Of a stretch of DNA of 64,000 bases, positions 18,618 through 27,325 are shown in pieces. Position 1 is the first letter of the stretch. Every line of letters starts with the position of its first letter. The DNA lies in the NCBI RefSeq assembly GCF_021390545.1, contig NZ_JAJUWR010000017.1:1-64000 (forward strand), in the 5' to 3' direction. This DNA comes from Algoriphagus sp. AGSA1. Lineage in GTDB: Bacteria > Bacteroidota > Bacteroidia > Cytophagales > Cyclobacteriaceae. Made by a program: the position numbers and the translations under genes. The notes below the pieces were generated by a model. It saw nothing but the letters and a program-made list of their open reading frames with translations. It had not been told where the DNA came from and ran no database searches.

Positions 18618-19994
18618 TCAATTTCCCCTCACCGCCTTCAAAATCAAATCATACACCTCCGTTGACTGTAGTTTATCTGAATTCAACAGATCTTTATCCT
18701 GAGAAACCAAGAGTGGTTTATCCAGATCATCCTCACTCAGCCGTCCATGCGCACCCTTTACCAAGGTAGCGTCCAAAGGTATGACATCCATCAAATACCT
18801 GAAACCAAGCTTCTTCTTTAGAACCTTGGAACCTACGGTAAGCATCGGGACTTTGATTTGAGGGTTCAAAATGAGCTCTACCGGATCATAACCGGGCTTT
18901 TTATGAATGTCAACGCAGCGGGCATAATCGGGTGCCTTCGCATCATCCAGCCAGAAATAATAGGTGAACCATGATTCCTTATCTGCCATGACCACTAGGT
19001 CTCCTGAGCGTTCGTGATCTATTTGATGCTGTTTTTTGCCCTCCTCATCAAGTACTAGTTCCACTCCTTCGGTCTGTTCAAGCAATTTTTTAACCTGAGG
19101 CAAAATACTTGGATCATTGACATGAACATGCGCCACCTGATGGTCAGCTACTGCAAAAGCCTTGGAAGTTCCAGCATCCAAAGTCTCCAGACCACGCTCA
19201 TCCTTAACTTGAATCCAACCCTGTTTTCTGAAAATTCTATTCAAATGAACCGGTTTGCTCACCGTAGTAATTGCATATTCAGAAAGCAGGATCACTTGAG
19301 TTCCCTGCTTTTCAAAGTAGGTGATCAGATCCTCCGCCAGTTCATCCACTTCCCTCAGGTATTTTCCTATTTTATCAAAGTCAATCCCGTATTTCTGTAA
19401 AGAATAATCCAAATGTGGAATATAGATCAAGTTCAGCGTAGGATTGTGCCATTCATCTACTTTCTTGGATGCTTCAGCGATCCATTTGCTGGAAGCAATA
19501 TTCGCATTTGGCCCCCAGAATGAAAATAAAGGAAACTGACCCAATTCCTTCTGAAGCCTGTCTCTCAATTCCATTGGCTGACTATGGCAGTCGGGTTCCT
19601 TCCTGCCATCCGCCAAATACAGCGGCCTGGGAGTCACAGCAAAATCCACCGATGAGTACATATTGTACCACCAGAACATATTGGCGACGGTAAAGTCCGG
19701 ATTTTCGTTCTTCAGTGTCTCCCAGATCTTTGGAGACTGTACCAATTTATTCGATTGCCGCCAGAATTTTATCTCACACTCCTCCTGAAAATACCAGCCG
19801 TTCCCCACTATTCCGTTTTCATTTGGCATCTTTCCAGTCAGATAAACTGATTGGGCTGAGCAAGTCACAGCAGGCAAAACAGGAGCTACGACTGCCTTTT
19901 TCCCTTTTGATATCCATTTTTTTAGGAAAGGCGTATGCTCTCCGATTACCCGGGGAGAAAGCGCAACTATATCTAAAACTACTGTTTTCTTCAT
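18618..19994 (-). CDS. eboF: EboF-like alkaline phosphatase superfamily protein
   Basis: This 458-residue protein is a nucleotide pyrophosphatase/phosphodiesterase-type member of the alkaline phosphatase superfamily. The N-terminal LDIVALSPRVIGEHTPFL and TCSAQSVYLTGKMPNENGIV (residues 44-63) carry the first metal-binding Asp position and the nucleophile region; LSEYAIT near 245, VADHQVAH near 288 and GAHGRL near 412 provide the further metal-ligand positions. It is the last gene of the ebo operon and overlaps eboE by four bases. In the cyanobacterial ebo cluster the homologue is part of a set needed to move a metabolite precursor to the periplasm; the substrate is unknown here. Confidence 0.88.
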   Translation of the reverse strand: MKKTVVLDIVALSPRVIGEHTPFLKKWISKGKKAVVAPVLPAVTCSAQSVYLTGKMPNENGIVGNGWYFQEECEIKFWRQSNKLVQSPKIWETLKNENPDFTVANMFWWYNMYSSVDFAVTPRPLYLADGRKEPDCHSQPMELRDRLQKELGQFPLFSFWGPNANIASSKWIAEASKKVDEWHNPTLNLIYIPHLDYSLQKYGIDFDKIGKYLREVDELAEDLITYFEKQGTQVILLSEYAITTVSKPVHLNRIFRKQGWIQVKDERGLETLDAGTSKAFAVADHQVAHVHVNDPSILPQVKKLLEQTEGVELVLDEEGKKQHQIDHERSGDLVVMADKESWFTYYFWLDDAKAPDYARCVDIHKKPGYDPVELILNPQIKVPMLTVGSKVLKKKLGFRYLMDVIPLDATLVKGAHGRLSEDDLDKPLLVSQDKDLLNSDKLQSTEVYDLILKAVRGN

Positions 19995-21208
19995 TTTGAT
20001 TCAAATTTTCGGATGACCCAGTCTAGCTCTCTGGCTATGGATTCACCCAAGGGTAAGCGGGCTTCTTTAGGCAAAACATCCCATGTATAAGTCTCTACTT
20101 CCAGGTGATTGGTCAAAGAAGGATTTTTTAAAATTTCATTTAGAACAATTGAAATTTGGTCTTGGGTGGAGGCTAGAAATCCATAATTATCGAGAAATAC
20201 CGGCACATGGAAATGGATTCTCCATTCCTTCTCATCCGTGGAATCAAGCACTTTCAAAGCATCTGGCAAATCTGGATAGGAGTTTAACCTACCGTCACTG
20301 CCTTTGCCCACAACTTGGTGTAGATAAGTGGATTCTTCAAAAGGCAACAGATTCACCTTCAGCAAATCACGGGCTTCCGGCAACTCAGGTATCATTACTT
20401 TCAGCGCGGCAGAAATCTGGATTTTCCCGATTCTCAAGCCAGCTTCTTCAAACTTGGCAAAAGTATCAGCGGGCTTTTCATACACCAGCGCAAAGTGGCA
20501 GACATCATAGCATACCTGCACATGTTCCCTTATCAGCTCTTCGGCTTCCTCCAATGAAATCCTTAGATGTTCGGAAAGCCAGGGCTTACCCATAGGAAGC
20601 AACCAATCGCTGAATAACCAGAGCATTTCATCAGAATTTTCCAAAATTCCATCCGGTTCTGGTTCTATATCCAGATGCAAGGATTTTCCGGTCTTCTTTT
20701 TAATTTCTGCCAGTTCTGCCACCACTTCCAGCAAATGCTTTGTGGCAACTTCCATACCGGCCTTTAAGTCACTTTCATTTTCAAACCAACGCCTATAGGA
20801 AATGGGGGAGGTGGATATCCCGCCATCCATACCCTCTGGCAAAAGCTCTGACAAGATTCTAAAAGAGCGGATGGTATAATCCCGACGATCTGTGGTAGTC
20901 CAATCAGGATAATGTACCTGGTCTTTGACAGTGGTCCGGTGAAAATCCCCATAAGGGAAGCAATTCAGCGTGAAAACATAGGCGTTTTCCTCTTCAAGCC
21001 AAGTTTGGAACTCCTGTAGCTTTTCTGGTTGCTCCAAAACTAAACTGGCTTCATGAGAAAGACGGAGGCCTATTCCGAAAGGATCGGTGTGCCTTAGTCT
21101 TTCTTTGACTTCAGGGATGTAGTTCTTTAAGTTCTCAAAAGTTGCCTCCCAAGTTTCCCCGGGATGGATGTTGCTACAGTAACTGAGTTGAAAACCTTTG
21201 ATTTCCAT
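19991..21208 (-). CDS. eboE: EboE, TIM-barrel metabolite traffic protein
   Basis: The 405-residue protein resembles sugar-phosphate isomerase/epimerase (xylose isomerase-like) TIM barrels and matches EboE. Visible landmarks are the starting strand YCSNIHPGETW, LNCFPYGDFH near 98, LHLDIEPEPDG near 197 and CYDVCHFALVYE near 244; the His, Glu and Asp residues at strand ends would form a metal site. Its ATG at 21208 is preceded by an in-frame TTG. It overlaps eboF by four bases and starts 17 bases after eboD ends. The reaction is not known. Confidence 0.88.
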   Translation of the reverse strand: MEIKGFQLSYCSNIHPGETWEATFENLKNYIPEVKERLRHTDPFGIGLRLSHEASLVLEQPEKLQEFQTWLEEENAYVFTLNCFPYGDFHRTTVKDQVHYPDWTTTDRRDYTIRSFRILSELLPEGMDGGISTSPISYRRWFENESDLKAGMEVATKHLLEVVAELAEIKKKTGKSLHLDIEPEPDGILENSDEMLWLFSDWLLPMGKPWLSEHLRISLEEAEELIREHVQVCYDVCHFALVYEKPADTFAKFEEAGLRIGKIQISAALKVMIPELPEARDLLKVNLLPFEESTYLHQVVGKGSDGRLNSYPDLPDALKVLDSTDEKEWRIHFHVPVFLDNYGFLASTQDQISIVLNEILKNPSLTNHLEVETYTWDVLPKEARLPLGESIARELDWVIRKFESK

Positions 21209-21225
21209 CAAGAAAGGGAATTAGA

Positions 21226-22380
21226 TTAAGAATCGACTAAAATTGAGTTTTTCTGAAAGTCTTTCAGCATATCAACTGCCTTGAAAATAAGGTCATGATC
21301 CATCTCGTGCACTTCTTCTCCTTTACCTAGGTCAGTCAACAGCATAATGGTCAATTGCCCGCCAAGATGCTCCTGAAATTCCTGCAGTCCTTTGATTAGA
21401 TTTTCACCGCCTAATTCCGGTGCAAAAAGCTCAAATCCCAACTGCTTAAAAAGCAACACTATCCTATTCAGGTCCGCTGAAGAAATCCAGCCTTTCAGAA
21501 AAGAATAGGTGGAATCCAAAACAATCCCTATGGCAACAGCTTCACCATGACGGATTCGGAACTTGCTCAAATGCTCCAGTTTATGCGCCGCCCAGTGCCC
21601 AAAATCCAATGGTCTGGATGAGCCGAACTCGAAAGGATCTTTGCCCGCTATATGATCCAGATGCATCTGTGCACAGCGAATGATCAATTCCTTCATGGGC
21701 TCCATCTGTCTTCGGGCCAAAGCGGAAGCATGCTCTTCCATCCAGGTAAAAAAGCTCAAATCCTTGATCAAGGCGACTTTGATCGCTTCAGAAATACCTG
21801 ATCTCCAATCCCGGTCATCCAGGGTCTTGAGAAAATTAAAATCATTCAAAACCGCGTAAGGAGGGGTAAACGTACCTAGATAATTCTTTTTCCCAAAAGC
21901 GTTTACGGAGTTTTTCACTCCTACCGCAGAATCGTTTTGGGAAAGTACCGTAGTAGGGATACGGATCAGGCGGATACCCCGATGGGAAATGGCGGCTGCG
22001 AAGCCCACCATATCGATCACGGCTCCTCCTCCTATCACGGCGATATACGAGTGCCTGTCTATACCATACAGGTGTGTTGCCTCCACGATCTGTTTATAAC
22101 TCGCTTCATCATTTTTGCTATCCTCTCCACCTGGTGCTACTATGGGTTCTGTCGCCAAATGATACTTGTCCTTATGAGCTTCTGAATATGCCCTTATCTG
22201 ATTTAATAATTCAGGATGCGCTGCGGAAACTCCCTCATCCACTATAAACAAAACCCTGGAAAGCCTGTCTTTTGCCAACAACTTTACAAACAGCTCATTG
22301 GCTGAATTGAAAATATCTTCTGAGAAGCAGACAGGATACTGATAAGGTACTGCAAATTTTTGTTGGATAACGGTATTCAT
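21226..22380 (-). CDS. eboD: EboD, 3-dehydroquinate synthase-like protein
   Basis: The 384-residue protein has the fold of 3-dehydroquinate synthase and related sugar phosphate cyclases: GGEDSKND near residue 87, GGGAVIDMVGFAAAI near 115, a VKNSVNAFGKKNYLG substrate loop near 155, and metal-ligand His residues in GHWAAHKLEH and RHGEAVAIG near 258-285. It matches EboD of ebo clusters, which is distinct from the housekeeping AroB. A TTG at 22422 would add 14 residues; the ATG at 22380 fits the family start. It lies 70 bases downstream of eboC in the same operon. Confidence 0.88.
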   Translation of the reverse strand: MNTVIQQKFAVPYQYPVCFSEDIFNSANELFVKLLAKDRLSRVLFIVDEGVSAAHPELLNQIRAYSEAHKDKYHLATEPIVAPGGEDSKNDEASYKQIVEATHLYGIDRHSYIAVIGGGAVIDMVGFAAAISHRGIRLIRIPTTVLSQNDSAVGVKNSVNAFGKKNYLGTFTPPYAVLNDFNFLKTLDDRDWRSGISEAIKVALIKDLSFFTWMEEHASALARRQMEPMKELIIRCAQMHLDHIAGKDPFEFGSSRPLDFGHWAAHKLEHLSKFRIRHGEAVAIGIVLDSTYSFLKGWISSADLNRIVLLFKQLGFELFAPELGGENLIKGLQEFQEHLGGQLTIMLLTDLGKGEEVHEMDHDLIFKAVDMLKDFQKNSILVDS

Positions 22381-22450
22381 AGGAAATAGGTGACTAGAGC
22401 TTTGTCGTTTGGAACAATACAATTCCGAGGGCCATTTAGTTTATTCTGCT

Positions 22451-23365
22451 TTAGGTTACAGCAAATTTTTTGGCAAGCCAAAGGGAAATTGGCAACAACA
22501 ATAATACAATTATTCCAATCTTCCATCCTGCAAAAGCAGCGGCAATTGAAGAGTTGACAATAATTAGGGAAATCACGGCAGCTTTGACGGACTTCCCTAT
22601 CAATTTTGGTTCCTGTTTGCGTATTGCTTTGACCAATGGCGGAAATAACATGTAGCTAAGCAAGGCCAAAAACGGTAAAACCTCCCATATGTTGGTATGA
22701 TGAACAATCGGCATATAAGCGATAGCGATTATCACCAACACATACATAAACAATCCCGCATAAAGAGCAGCCTTGTTTTTCCCATGGACTTCACCTCTGC
22801 TGATCATGGTAATAGCTGCCACATAGACCAAAGGCAAGAAGCCAAGTGGCCAAAATGTCGTCAGTACCTCTGGAACCACACTGACTCCCAACAATAAATT
22901 TCCAGTACGGCAAAGTCCCATATTGAGAGGACCGAAAAAGTACTGGTGCTTACCCCAATAATCATATCCTACAGCTAAAATAGCTACAATCAACGCCAGA
23001 ACCGCAGAGACCATACTCACCTGGGCAGCAGCTGTCACTCCTAACACCAGCAGCATAAAAGACATCCAGGCAGCAGATTTTTTGCTGACTCTCCCGCTTG
23101 GGATGGGTCTTTCCGGCCTTTCTACTGCGTCCAATTCTGAATCAAACACATCATTAAATGCCACACCGCCAGCATACAATCCAATTGTACTCAATGAAAG
23201 CCAGGCTAGCTTTGCTATAAATTCACTCGCTTCAATACATCCATCCAGCGAAATGTAAGTCCAGGCACCTGCTACAGCAAAGCCCGCCCAAATATCTGCT
23301 ACCGCAGTGACTACATTAGCTGGTCGGGTTAGTTGTAAGTATGCAACTATTCGGGATGAACCCAT
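22451..23365 (-). CDS. eboC: EboC, UbiA-family prenyltransferase
   Basis: The 304-residue polytopic membrane protein (eight or nine hydrophobic helices) has the two Asp-rich motifs of UbiA enzymes: NDVFDSELDAVERPERPI near residue 74, and the region around GYDYWGK near 135, replacing the second DxxxD motif with a weaker version. UbiA enzymes move a prenyl chain from a diphosphate onto an acceptor inside the membrane. The start is the ATG at 23365, two bases after the eboB stop. The acceptor is unknown. A candidate membrane terpene cyclase is encoded divergently 2 kb away, which could act on a prenylated product. Confidence 0.88.
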   Translation of the reverse strand: MGSSRIVAYLQLTRPANVVTAVADIWAGFAVAGAWTYISLDGCIEASEFIAKLAWLSLSTIGLYAGGVAFNDVFDSELDAVERPERPIPSGRVSKKSAAWMSFMLLVLGVTAAAQVSMVSAVLALIVAILAVGYDYWGKHQYFFGPLNMGLCRTGNLLLGVSVVPEVLTTFWPLGFLPLVYVAAITMISRGEVHGKNKAALYAGLFMYVLVIIAIAYMPIVHHTNIWEVLPFLALLSYMLFPPLVKAIRKQEPKLIGKSVKAAVISLIIVNSSIAAAFAGWKIGIIVLLLLPISLWLAKKFAVT

Positions 23366-23367
23366 AA

Positions 23368-24273
23368 TCAATTTTCCACTATATCAGAGGAGCCTTCCAC
23401 TCTTGGAGTCTGCCCACCTCGAAGTACTGAATTCCCGCTCATTTTTTTTGTTTGATCCAACGGTGCGGCATTCAGCCAATCCTGCTCGTCCATCTGTCCA
23501 CTTTTCCCAAATACCGTCAGGGCATTTTGATAAGTGACTAGTTTGATATGCTCTTCCGGAATACCTGATTTTCTCATTAGATCAGCTGTTTTTGGCACGG
23601 CTAGCGGATCGGAAATCCCCCAATCCGCAGCGGAATTAACGATTATTCGCTCCGGGCCATATTGCTTCACGATCTCCACCATACGGGCAGAGCCCATTTT
23701 GGTATGGGGATAAATGGTAAAACCAGCATAATAACCACGCTCCAAAACCTCCTTCACTGTCTCTTCATTGTTATGATCTACTATCACCATACTTGGGTCA
23801 AGGCCATGCTCCTCGGACACGTCCATGCTTCGGATGGTACCCTTTCGCTTATCCCGGTGTGGCGTATGGATCAGTACTGGGAGATCCACGTCTTTTGCCA
23901 ATTCCAGTTGAAGTCTATAAAATTTATCCTCTGCTTCGGTCTGATCGTCGTAGCCGATTTCTCCTATCGCTACCACACCTTCTTTTCCTACATATAGCGG
24001 CAGAAGCTCCATGACCTGTTCTGCCAAAGGCTCATTGTTTGCTTCCTTAGAATTCAGTCCCATGGTACAGTAATGCACGATCCCAAACTGACTGGCACGA
24101 AAACGCTCCCAGCCCACTAGAGTACTGAAGTAATCTTTGAAGCTACCCACTTCAGTTCGTGGCTGACCCAGCCAAAAAGCCGGTTCGATCACCGCTACTA
24201 TTCCCGCTTTACGCATGGCTTCGTAGTCATCTGTGGTACGGGAAACAACGTGAATGTGAGGATCTATATACAT
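23368..24273 (-). CDS. eboB: EboB, TatD-family metal-dependent hydrolase
   Basis: This 301-residue protein has the amidohydrolase/TatD fold. His6 and His8 in DPHIHVV are the first metal ligands, GEIGYDD near residue 102 gives the Glu ligand, PVLIHTPH near 131 and VIVDHNNEE near 162 supply further His ligands, and the Asp of NSAADWGISDP near 213 is the last. The family contains phosphoesterases and nucleases, but the ebo member is presumed to act on a small metabolite. It begins 36 bases after eboA ends and is followed directly by eboC. Confidence 0.87.
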   Translation of the reverse strand: MYIDPHIHVVSRTTDDYEAMRKAGIVAVIEPAFWLGQPRTEVGSFKDYFSTLVGWERFRASQFGIVHYCTMGLNSKEANNEPLAEQVMELLPLYVGKEGVVAIGEIGYDDQTEAEDKFYRLQLELAKDVDLPVLIHTPHRDKRKGTIRSMDVSEEHGLDPSMVIVDHNNEETVKEVLERGYYAGFTIYPHTKMGSARMVEIVKQYGPERIIVNSAADWGISDPLAVPKTADLMRKSGIPEEHIKLVTYQNALTVFGKSGQMDEQDWLNAAPLDQTKKMSGNSVLRGGQTPRVEGSSDIVEN

Positions 24274-24309
24274 ACTTACTGTTTTTTTAATGAAATGTAA
24301 AATTAAGAA

Positions 24310-25191
24310 TTATACCCGGGTACGCTGAAATTCCTCTCCTATGTTTCTCCAGGCGATGGCATCCATATCCAAGGAAGCCAGCAACTCAGCATGAGCCTGA
24401 AGTAAATGCTCAGCGGGTTTGAATGCAGATTCCCGCATTGCCAAAAGAGCGGCCTTCATCTGAAGTTCATCCTTGCTTTCCAAGGTTTTCTTTAGATCAG
24501 CGAGATACATCTCATTCACAAATGGAGAAACTAACCTCCAAATCTCCGGCATAACATCCCTGCCGGCAGCCCATCGCTCATGCGCAAAATCCCTTGCTAT
24601 AGCAGCCAAGGCAGGATTTCTTCTCTCTTCCAGACCTTGGATCTTGTAAAGTGGCCGCTGCATGAAGATTGCCTTCAGCACCATCTGGTTCCAATTGGCT
24701 TCAGGAAAATATTTTTCCGGAAAAGGATTATTAAGCGCAATTGCATCAAAAACAAGCGAGATGTTTGTTCTAAGGCCATCAATTGCCCTAGGTATCAAAT
24801 CCTCCTGAAAAGGCAGGACAGGTAAGGCTCCAAAAAGCGCTTGATGCTCATGCATATCAGCAGTCTCGAACAGTTGGTTTATGGTGTTGAACCAAATATC
24901 TTTTTCTGCATGGTAACTCAGCAAGAGAACCGTTCTGGCGGCTTGCAGTTCATCCCAAAATTGAGGTTGAAAACCTACTATCAACTTTCCTGCTTCCTCT
25001 ACTTGTGCTTCAGAAAGACTCAACTGATTTTTCTTGAAGAATCGGGAAGCCTGGCTAAAAGCCAAGAACAAATGAGAGGGTACAGCCTCGGATGTGATTT
25101 TTCGGGTTTGCTTCTCCAGCCAGTCCAAACCTTTGGGGTTATCCCGGCTCTGGAGCAATTTGTTCAGAAAAGCACTTACTTGATCTTGCAT
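24310..25191 (-). CDS. eboA: EboA domain protein, first gene of the ebo operon
   Basis: The 293-residue soluble, helix-rich protein matches EboA by its position as the first gene of the operon and by the pattern near residues 150-175 (LNNPFPEKYFPEANWNQMVLK), which is typical of the family. No catalytic motif is evident. A possible role is scaffolding or binding in the ebo pathway. The upstream 284 bases are shared with the divergent membrane protein gene at 25476 and must hold both promoters, although no strong box was recognised. Confidence 0.82.
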   Translation of the reverse strand: MQDQVSAFLNKLLQSRDNPKGLDWLEKQTRKITSEAVPSHLFLAFSQASRFFKKNQLSLSEAQVEEAGKLIVGFQPQFWDELQAARTVLLLSYHAEKDIWFNTINQLFETADMHEHQALFGALPVLPFQEDLIPRAIDGLRTNISLVFDAIALNNPFPEKYFPEANWNQMVLKAIFMQRPLYKIQGLEERRNPALAAIARDFAHERWAAGRDVMPEIWRLVSPFVNEMYLADLKKTLESKDELQMKAALLAMRESAFKPAEHLLQAHAELLASLDMDAIAWRNIGEEFQRTRV

Positions 25192-25475
25192 AATGAAAGT
25201 TGCCTGTTTGCAGTGGGGTCTGCATGATTTGATTGGCTAAAATTGGCGGAAATCTATCAGAATATCCAATCACATAATGCTCAACGGTTGTAAAAAGTGC
25301 GATTTCTGACAAAAATCATCTTCTCACAAATTCAGTGGAGGGTTTTCCTGTTTTTAGCTGATTTTTTTTGGACTTTTATACTGAGATCAAATCGAAAAGA
25401 ATAACATTGTTTCGAAAGGAGCAGGCACCGCTTTAAATGATCAAGTCGCCTTGCCTTCTTTAATGGAAATTAATT

Positions 25476-26132
25476 ATGACAGTTAGTTCAATTTTTATTT
25501 CACTCTGTGGACTAGGCTGGATCATCGCCTATGTTGAGGCGTTACGGGTAGGTTTCAGGGACAAATCTTATGGGATCCCATTTCTCACGCTCGCATTGAA
25601 CTTCTCCTGGGAAGTGTACTATACTTACCAAGGCTACCTAGTGTTTGGTTCTCATGTCTCCACCTACGTCAATTGCTTTTGGGTTCTGCTGGATGTCGGG
25701 ATACTGTACACCTACTTTAAATATGGTATTAATGAGGTGAAGGCGGGAAAAGTCGCCTTCTATTTACAGGGAATTGCTTTTCTTATAGTCTGCTTTGTGA
25801 TACAGCATGTGGCCTTTCAACAACTTGGAATCGTCAATGGAGCCCTTTATGTGGGTTATCTGATCAATTTTTTGATGTCCTTCCTGTTTGTACGAATGTA
25901 CTTTCGCCGGCCGGACTTGAAAGGGCAAAGCCTGCTTATCGCCATACCCAAATGCATAGGCACTTTCTCTACCACTATTTTATTTGGAATAATAGGAAGC
26001 AAGACCGCCGGGGGAGTTCACGAACCTATTCTCTACATAGGACTGATCATCGTTGTGACTGACCTATTTTATATTTACTTGGTGACCAAAAAATGGAGAG
26101 AACTTAGGTCTATGTCGAAGAAGAAATTTTAA
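25476..26132 (+). CDS. Membrane protein resembling Pyr4/PaxB-type transmembrane terpene cyclases
   Basis: The 218-residue protein is almost entirely hydrophobic, with about seven membrane helices, and is similar in size and pattern to fungal transmembrane terpene cyclases (Pyr4, PaxB). Those enzymes protonate a prenyl epoxide or olefin and cyclise it, using a conserved Glu in a helix and a conserved Asp near the C-terminus. Here Glu46 lies in ALNFSWE, a motif very like the family one, and Asp196 lies in VTDLFYIYL. The gene is divergent from the ebo operon, which encodes a UbiA prenyltransferase (eboC). In fungi, such a cyclase and a UbiA enzyme work in sequence to make meroterpenoids. The assignment is by motif and topology, not proven. 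Confidence 0.6.
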   Translation: MTVSSIFISLCGLGWIIAYVEALRVGFRDKSYGIPFLTLALNFSWEVYYTYQGYLVFGSHVSTYVNCFWVLLDVGILYTYFKYGINEVKAGKVAFYLQGIAFLIVCFVIQHVAFQQLGIVNGALYVGYLINFLMSFLFVRMYFRRPDLKGQSLLIAIPKCIGTFSTTILFGIIGSKTAGGVHEPILYIGLIIVVTDLFYIYLVTKKWRELRSMSKKKF

Positions 26133-26191
26133 ATTACCCGGGACACAAGTTGATATTCCAATTGACTTTTTAAGGACAATAATTTAGGACA

Positions 26192-26365
26192 ATGGAATTA
26201 ACACAGCAACATATCGAAGAAATCGCCGAATTTCTGGAATGTGGTATGGTCTGCTACTTTCACAAACCTACCGGTGAAATAGAACCCACAAAAAAGCAGA
26301 ATAGCAATTACTCACCCCCCAATCGCAATCATACTTCTGTTATCCGAGTGAAGCGCAGGATCTGA
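26192..26365 (+). pseudogene. Truncated UPF0158 family gene
   Basis: An ATG at 26192 opens a 57-codon frame that begins MELTQQHIEEIAEFLECGM, then VCYFHKPTGEIEP. This is the characteristic start of UPF0158 proteins, which are normally about 130-180 residues. After roughly residue 32 the similarity stops, and the frame runs on into the antisense of moaA until a TGA at 26363-26365. The 3' part of the gene has therefore been lost at about 26288. The product, if made, would be a stub. Confidence 0.55.
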
Positions 26366-27325
26366 TAATTTTTCCATGCTGTCCATCCCGGCACGGACGG
26401 CTTTTTTATTGAGAATAGATTCCAAGATAAGTCTTTCCACATCCTCACCGGCTCGCATAGCCCCGAGCAAATCGGTTTCATGATTGGAAAAAAGGCAATT
26501 TTTTATTTTCCCATTGGCAGTCAGGCGAATCCTGTTGCAGGTGCCGCAGAAAGGATTGGTCACCGAAGAAATTATCCCAAACTCTCCCGTATAACCTGCG
26601 ATTTTGAACTTGCGTGCGGTGAAATTATCCTCATCCGGCAAAGAGGCTAGTTGAGCGGTGCCGTAATGCCCCCCCAACTGATCCAATATTTCCTTTTCAG
26701 ATACCATCTTGGATTTGTCCCAGCGATTGCCGTCAAAAGGCATAAATTCTATAAATCGGACAGAAACCCTAAAATCCTTGGTCAGTTCTACCAGATCGAC
26801 CAACTCATCGTCATTGATTCCTCTGATCAGGACGGAGTTGATCTTCATATCAAAACCCCGGTCATGAAGTAGCCGGAAATTATCCAGCGTTTTCTGAAAG
26901 CCCGGTCGCCTGGTAAGCTCCTGAAAACGGGCCTCCTTCAGGGTATCCAGACTGAAATTGATCTTTTTGATCCCTAGTGTCTGAAGGGCATCCACATGTC
27001 TATCTACAAGCAAGCCATTGGTGGTAATTGATATTTCCACCGGCAGTTTTGCCAATCCTTCCAGAATAATTCCAATATCCTTGCGAAGCAGAGGCTCTCC
27101 ACCTGTAAGGCGGATTTTGGTAACACCAAGTCCCACGAAGATCCGGGCAAATTCCAGAACCTCTTCAGCGTTCATGATTGAGGCTTTGGGACTAAGTGCG
27201 ATTCCCTCGGCGGGCATACAGTAACTACAGCGCAGATTGCACTTTTCGATCAGGGAAATCCTCAAATAATTGTGGACTCTCCCAAACCGGTCTTTTAGCT
27301 CCTTTATCTTACCCGACTGAGTCAT
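26312..27325 (-). CDS. moaA: GTP 3',8-cyclase (molybdenum cofactor step 1)
   Basis: The 337-residue radical-SAM enzyme rearranges GTP to the 3',8-cyclo product, the first step of molybdopterin synthesis. The N-terminal cluster ligands are Cys29, Cys33 and Cys36 (CNLRCSYC). A second, substrate-binding [4Fe-4S] site has Cys-x2-Cys-x13-Cys in FCGTCNRIRLTANGKIKNC near residue 255. TGGEPLLRKD near 75 binds SAM. Most MoaA proteins end in GG; here the last residues are AIGG, as expected. It is the last gene of the moe-moa operon and its start overlaps moaCB by 17 bases. Confidence 0.96.
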   Translation of the reverse strand: MTQSGKIKELKDRFGRVHNYLRISLIEKCNLRCSYCMPAEGIALSPKASIMNAEEVLEFARIFVGLGVTKIRLTGGEPLLRKDIGIILEGLAKLPVEISITTNGLLVDRHVDALQTLGIKKINFSLDTLKEARFQELTRRPGFQKTLDNFRLLHDRGFDMKINSVLIRGINDDELVDLVELTKDFRVSVRFIEFMPFDGNRWDKSKMVSEKEILDQLGGHYGTAQLASLPDEDNFTARKFKIAGYTGEFGIISSVTNPFCGTCNRIRLTANGKIKNCLFSNHETDLLGAMRAGEDVERLILESILNKKAVRAGMDSMEKLSDPALHSDNRSMIAIGG

